7,076 nt of DNA from an uncultured Ilumatobacter sp. GTDB taxonomy: Bacteria; Actinomycetota; Acidimicrobiia; Acidimicrobiales; Ilumatobacteraceae. The stretch covers positions 1-7,076 of the forward strand of contig CALICC010000362.1 in NCBI GenBank assembly GCA_938049325.1, given 5' to 3'. The notes under the pieces were generated by a model. The model was given only the letters and a program-made list of their open reading frames with translations. It ran no database searches and had not been told where the DNA came from. This document shows, in pieces, positions 5,522-7,076 of the stretch (the first letter of the stretch is position 1; the number at the start of each line of letters is the position of its first letter). The position numbers were made by a program, and so were the translations under genes.

Positions 5522-5899
5522 ATGCGCAAAGTTGGATTTTTTGACATCTACGTCGAGGACATGGACCGGGCTCAGACGTTCTACGAGACGGTGCTCGACA
5601 CCACGCTCGAACCAATGGGCGATCCGAACGATTCGTCGGTTCTGATGCGATCGTTCGGCGACGACTTCGCTTCGCACGGAGCCGGCGGAGCGCTCGTCAA
5701 GCTGGACCACGCCACGCCCGGACCTGGCGGTTCGATGGTGTACTTCTCGTGCGACGACTGCTCGATCGAAGAGGGGCGCGCGGTCGCCGCCGGTGGTTCG
5801 ATCGTCCGGCCGAAGTACTCGATTGGCGAGCACGGATTCGTGTCGATCATCGCCGACACCGAAGGCAACATGGTCGGCCTCCACTCCGCTGTCGCGTAG
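5522..5899 (+). CDS. Small VOC-superfamily (glyoxalase/bleomycin-resistance-like) protein
   Basis: This 125-residue single-module protein has two beta-alpha-beta-beta-beta halves. The first is residues 3-62 (KVGFFDIYVEDMDRAQTFYETVL), the second 71-122, ending in IIADTEGNMVGLHS, a typical VOC close. Proteins of this length act as dimers. The usual metal ligands are not obvious: the first strand has D8 where a His or Gln is common, and the last strand ends in GLHS without the Glu of true glyoxalases. Function could be a lyase, a binding protein or non-catalytic. The start at 5522 is supported by GAAAGGA (5507-5513) 8 nt upstream; a GTG start at 5465 would add 19 uncharacteristic residues. It is divergent from the nitroreductase and convergent with the lipoprotein gene, so it is probably monocistronic. 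Confidence 0.82.
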   Translation: MRKVGFFDIYVEDMDRAQTFYETVLDTTLEPMGDPNDSSVLMRSFGDDFASHGAGGALVKLDHATPGPGGSMVYFSCDDCSIEEGRAVAAGGSIVRPKYSIGEHGFVSIIADTEGNMVGLHSAVA

Positions 5900-5928
5900 A
5901 GGTGGAGCGGGTGGCCGGACCGGGTGCC

Positions 5929-5986
5929 GTCGGGCGAAGCTGAACGGTCAGATACCGGGCAGCAAGTCGGGAAGCTGAACGGTCAG
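5929..5986. repeat. 35-bp-spaced direct repeat over the lipoprotein stop codon
   Basis: GAAGCTGAACGGTCAG occurs at 5936-5951 and 5971-5986. Both copies are preceded by GTCGG, separated by two extra bases (GC) in the first copy, so the homology covers about 21 bases. The right-hand copy encodes LTVQLP near the lipoprotein C-terminus. The left-hand copy supplies the TGA stop (complement of 5948-5950) because the 35-bp offset changes the frame. This looks like a local tandem duplication that set the present C-terminus. Confidence 0.75.
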
Positions 5987-7040
5987 TCCGTTCGGCACGA
6001 ACGTCGACGATTCGAGTTCGACGTGCACCGGGTCACTCGCCCCGAGATCGACGGACACGCTGGCGTCGACACGCACCGGCGCACCGAGTTCGGTGCCATC
6101 CGGCACGGAGATGACGACCGCCGGCGTTGTGATGCACTCCTCCACGAACACCGGGACCATCACGGGTAGGCCGAACTCGAAGATCAAATTGCCGTCGCCA
6201 TCGACAGCCTGTTCGAAGACCGGAAGGCCTCGGCCGTCCAGCTTCGGAACGTAACCGCAGATCGTCTCTTCGGGAATGTCGATCACTTCCGTGAGCGTGA
6301 GCTCGGCGACCGCAAGACACAGCCCCAACTGGCCTTCACCCGTCACCGTGAGCGGGCCAGCGCCGTAGCTCACATGCAGGTGTGCGGTCGCCGGCGCCGG
6401 CTGGTTCGTCGCATCGCATGTCCAGATCCGACCGAACTCGAATCCTTCGATCTCGACCTCCACGTCGATGTCGACCACGACGTCGATGTCGAGTTCGAGT
6501 CCGATGTCACTGCCGTTGCGGTAGACGATGCCGCGGGCCGTGCCCTGGAAGATCGTCGCTGAACCCTTGCGCAGCGTCGCCGATCCGTTCAAGGGTGTAG
6601 GTGTTGGAGTCCGGTTCCCCAATGAGGGTGTACTCGTTGTCGGCCGCGTCTCGGCCAATGATCATTGACGGCAGGCTGGCACCCGGTTCGAGGGCGAACG
6701 GCGAGCCGGCAGGACTCCCGATGAGATCGAACTGCAGGTACTTGTCCGGTGGTCCAACAAGGAGCCGAGCATGCACCTCGGTGCCGGTCACGAACGCGAC
6801 TCCAGAGCCTGTCGTTTCCGTTCCGTTTACGGTGAGTCGCACGGTGCCGATCTCGATATCGGATCCCGCCGCCACTTCGGGCAGCTCCTCCTCGGCCGCA
6901 TCCGGAACCTCCTCGGGAAGCTCCTCGGCCGATTGCGGCGCCACCGCAGCTGGCGGTTGACCCACACCGTCTTGAGGCTCGCTCGCACCCGCACAGGCAA
7001 CCAGAAGCGCCGCAACGATCAGGGTGAGCAGCGGCCGCAT
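5948..7040 (-). pseudogene. Lipoprotein gene split by a single-base frameshift (function unknown)
   Basis: The first frame (7040 to 6507) encodes a lipoprotein signal peptide with lipobox LVAC (C16), an acidic Pro/Glu/Ala linker (about 20-60) and a beta-rich segment. It then decays into an Arg/His/Pro-rich tail after residue 149. A second frame runs to 5948. Before Leu23 it is Thr/Pro junk from a TTG start, but from there (LNGSATLRKGSATIF) it looks like real secreted-protein sequence. Dropping one C from the CCC run (complement of 6593-6595) joins them as NTYT-LNGSATL, giving 363 residues. The join resembles LpqH-like motifs (Tyr, Gly-x-Ala repeats), but I do not recognise the family. The C-terminal part has four cysteines and an acidic alternating stretch near joined residues 181-199. 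It could be a real pseudogene, a base-call error or, less likely, programmed frameshifting. No strong ribosome site precedes the ATG. Confidence 0.72.
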
Positions 7041-7076
7041 GAGGCCGAAACCTAGTCGCTCGCACCACGTCGCGGC

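Noticed and set aside
6596..6658. TTG-initiated independent start for the downstream lipoprotein frame
   Set aside because: The first 22 residues are Thr/Pro/Arg noise and overlap good coding in the other frame; a frameshift explains the data better.
1..7076. tRNA, rRNA, CRISPR array, insertion sequence or prophage
   Set aside because: No cloverleaf, no regular spacer-repeat series, no transposase or integrase motifs, and no terminal inverted repeats were seen.

Overview
The window looks like a chromosomal segment of a high-GC actinobacterium. The evidence is GC-rich codon use throughout, many TCG/CGA words, two secreted lipoproteins with actinobacterial-style Thr/Pro/Glu-rich linkers, and above all a universal stress protein next to a response regulator that closely resembles mycobacterial DevR/DosR. 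A lineage outside Mycobacterium (for example Acidimicrobiia) is my guess from style only. I see no tRNA, rRNA, CRISPR, transposase or phage gene.

Layout. (1) 53-1661, plus strand: a tandem-domain universal stress protein and, 4 nt later, a DevR/DosR-like response regulator. (2) 1681-2685, minus strand, tail to tail with the regulator: a soluble PAS-HisKA_3-HATPase histidine kinase whose H-box resembles DevS/DosT. The set corresponds to the mycobacterial Rv3134c-devR-devS locus, but with the kinase inverted and a single PAS domain where DevS has GAF domains. A probable 19-codon leader ORF (2682-2741) overlaps the kinase GTG start by 4 nt, and an RNA hairpin sits directly in front of that GTG. 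(3) 2686-2941: divergent control region with two 7-3-7 inverted repeats. (4) 2942-3454, plus: DsbB-family quinone-linked thiol oxidase with an extra N-terminal membrane segment. (5) 3493-5328, minus: a nitroreductase followed by a secreted lipoprotein esterase of the PHB-depolymerase/LpqC type, probably one transcript. (6) 5522-5899, plus: a small VOC (glyoxalase-like) protein, divergent from the nitroreductase. (7) 5948-7040, minus: a lipoprotein gene split into two frames by what looks like one extra base near 6593-6595, with a 35-bp-spaced direct repeat over its stop codon.

How the parts may work together. The stress protein, regulator and kinase probably form a hypoxia/redox/dormancy signalling unit. 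A sequence matching 11 of 14 core positions of the DosR operator consensus lies just upstream of the stress-protein gene, which suggests autoregulation as in mycobacteria. The neighbouring DsbB and nitroreductase are also redox proteins, but nothing in the sequence proves that the two-component system controls them. The most unusual features are the rearranged sensor module and the leader-ORF/hairpin arrangement in front of the kinase. No wholly new system is demonstrated.
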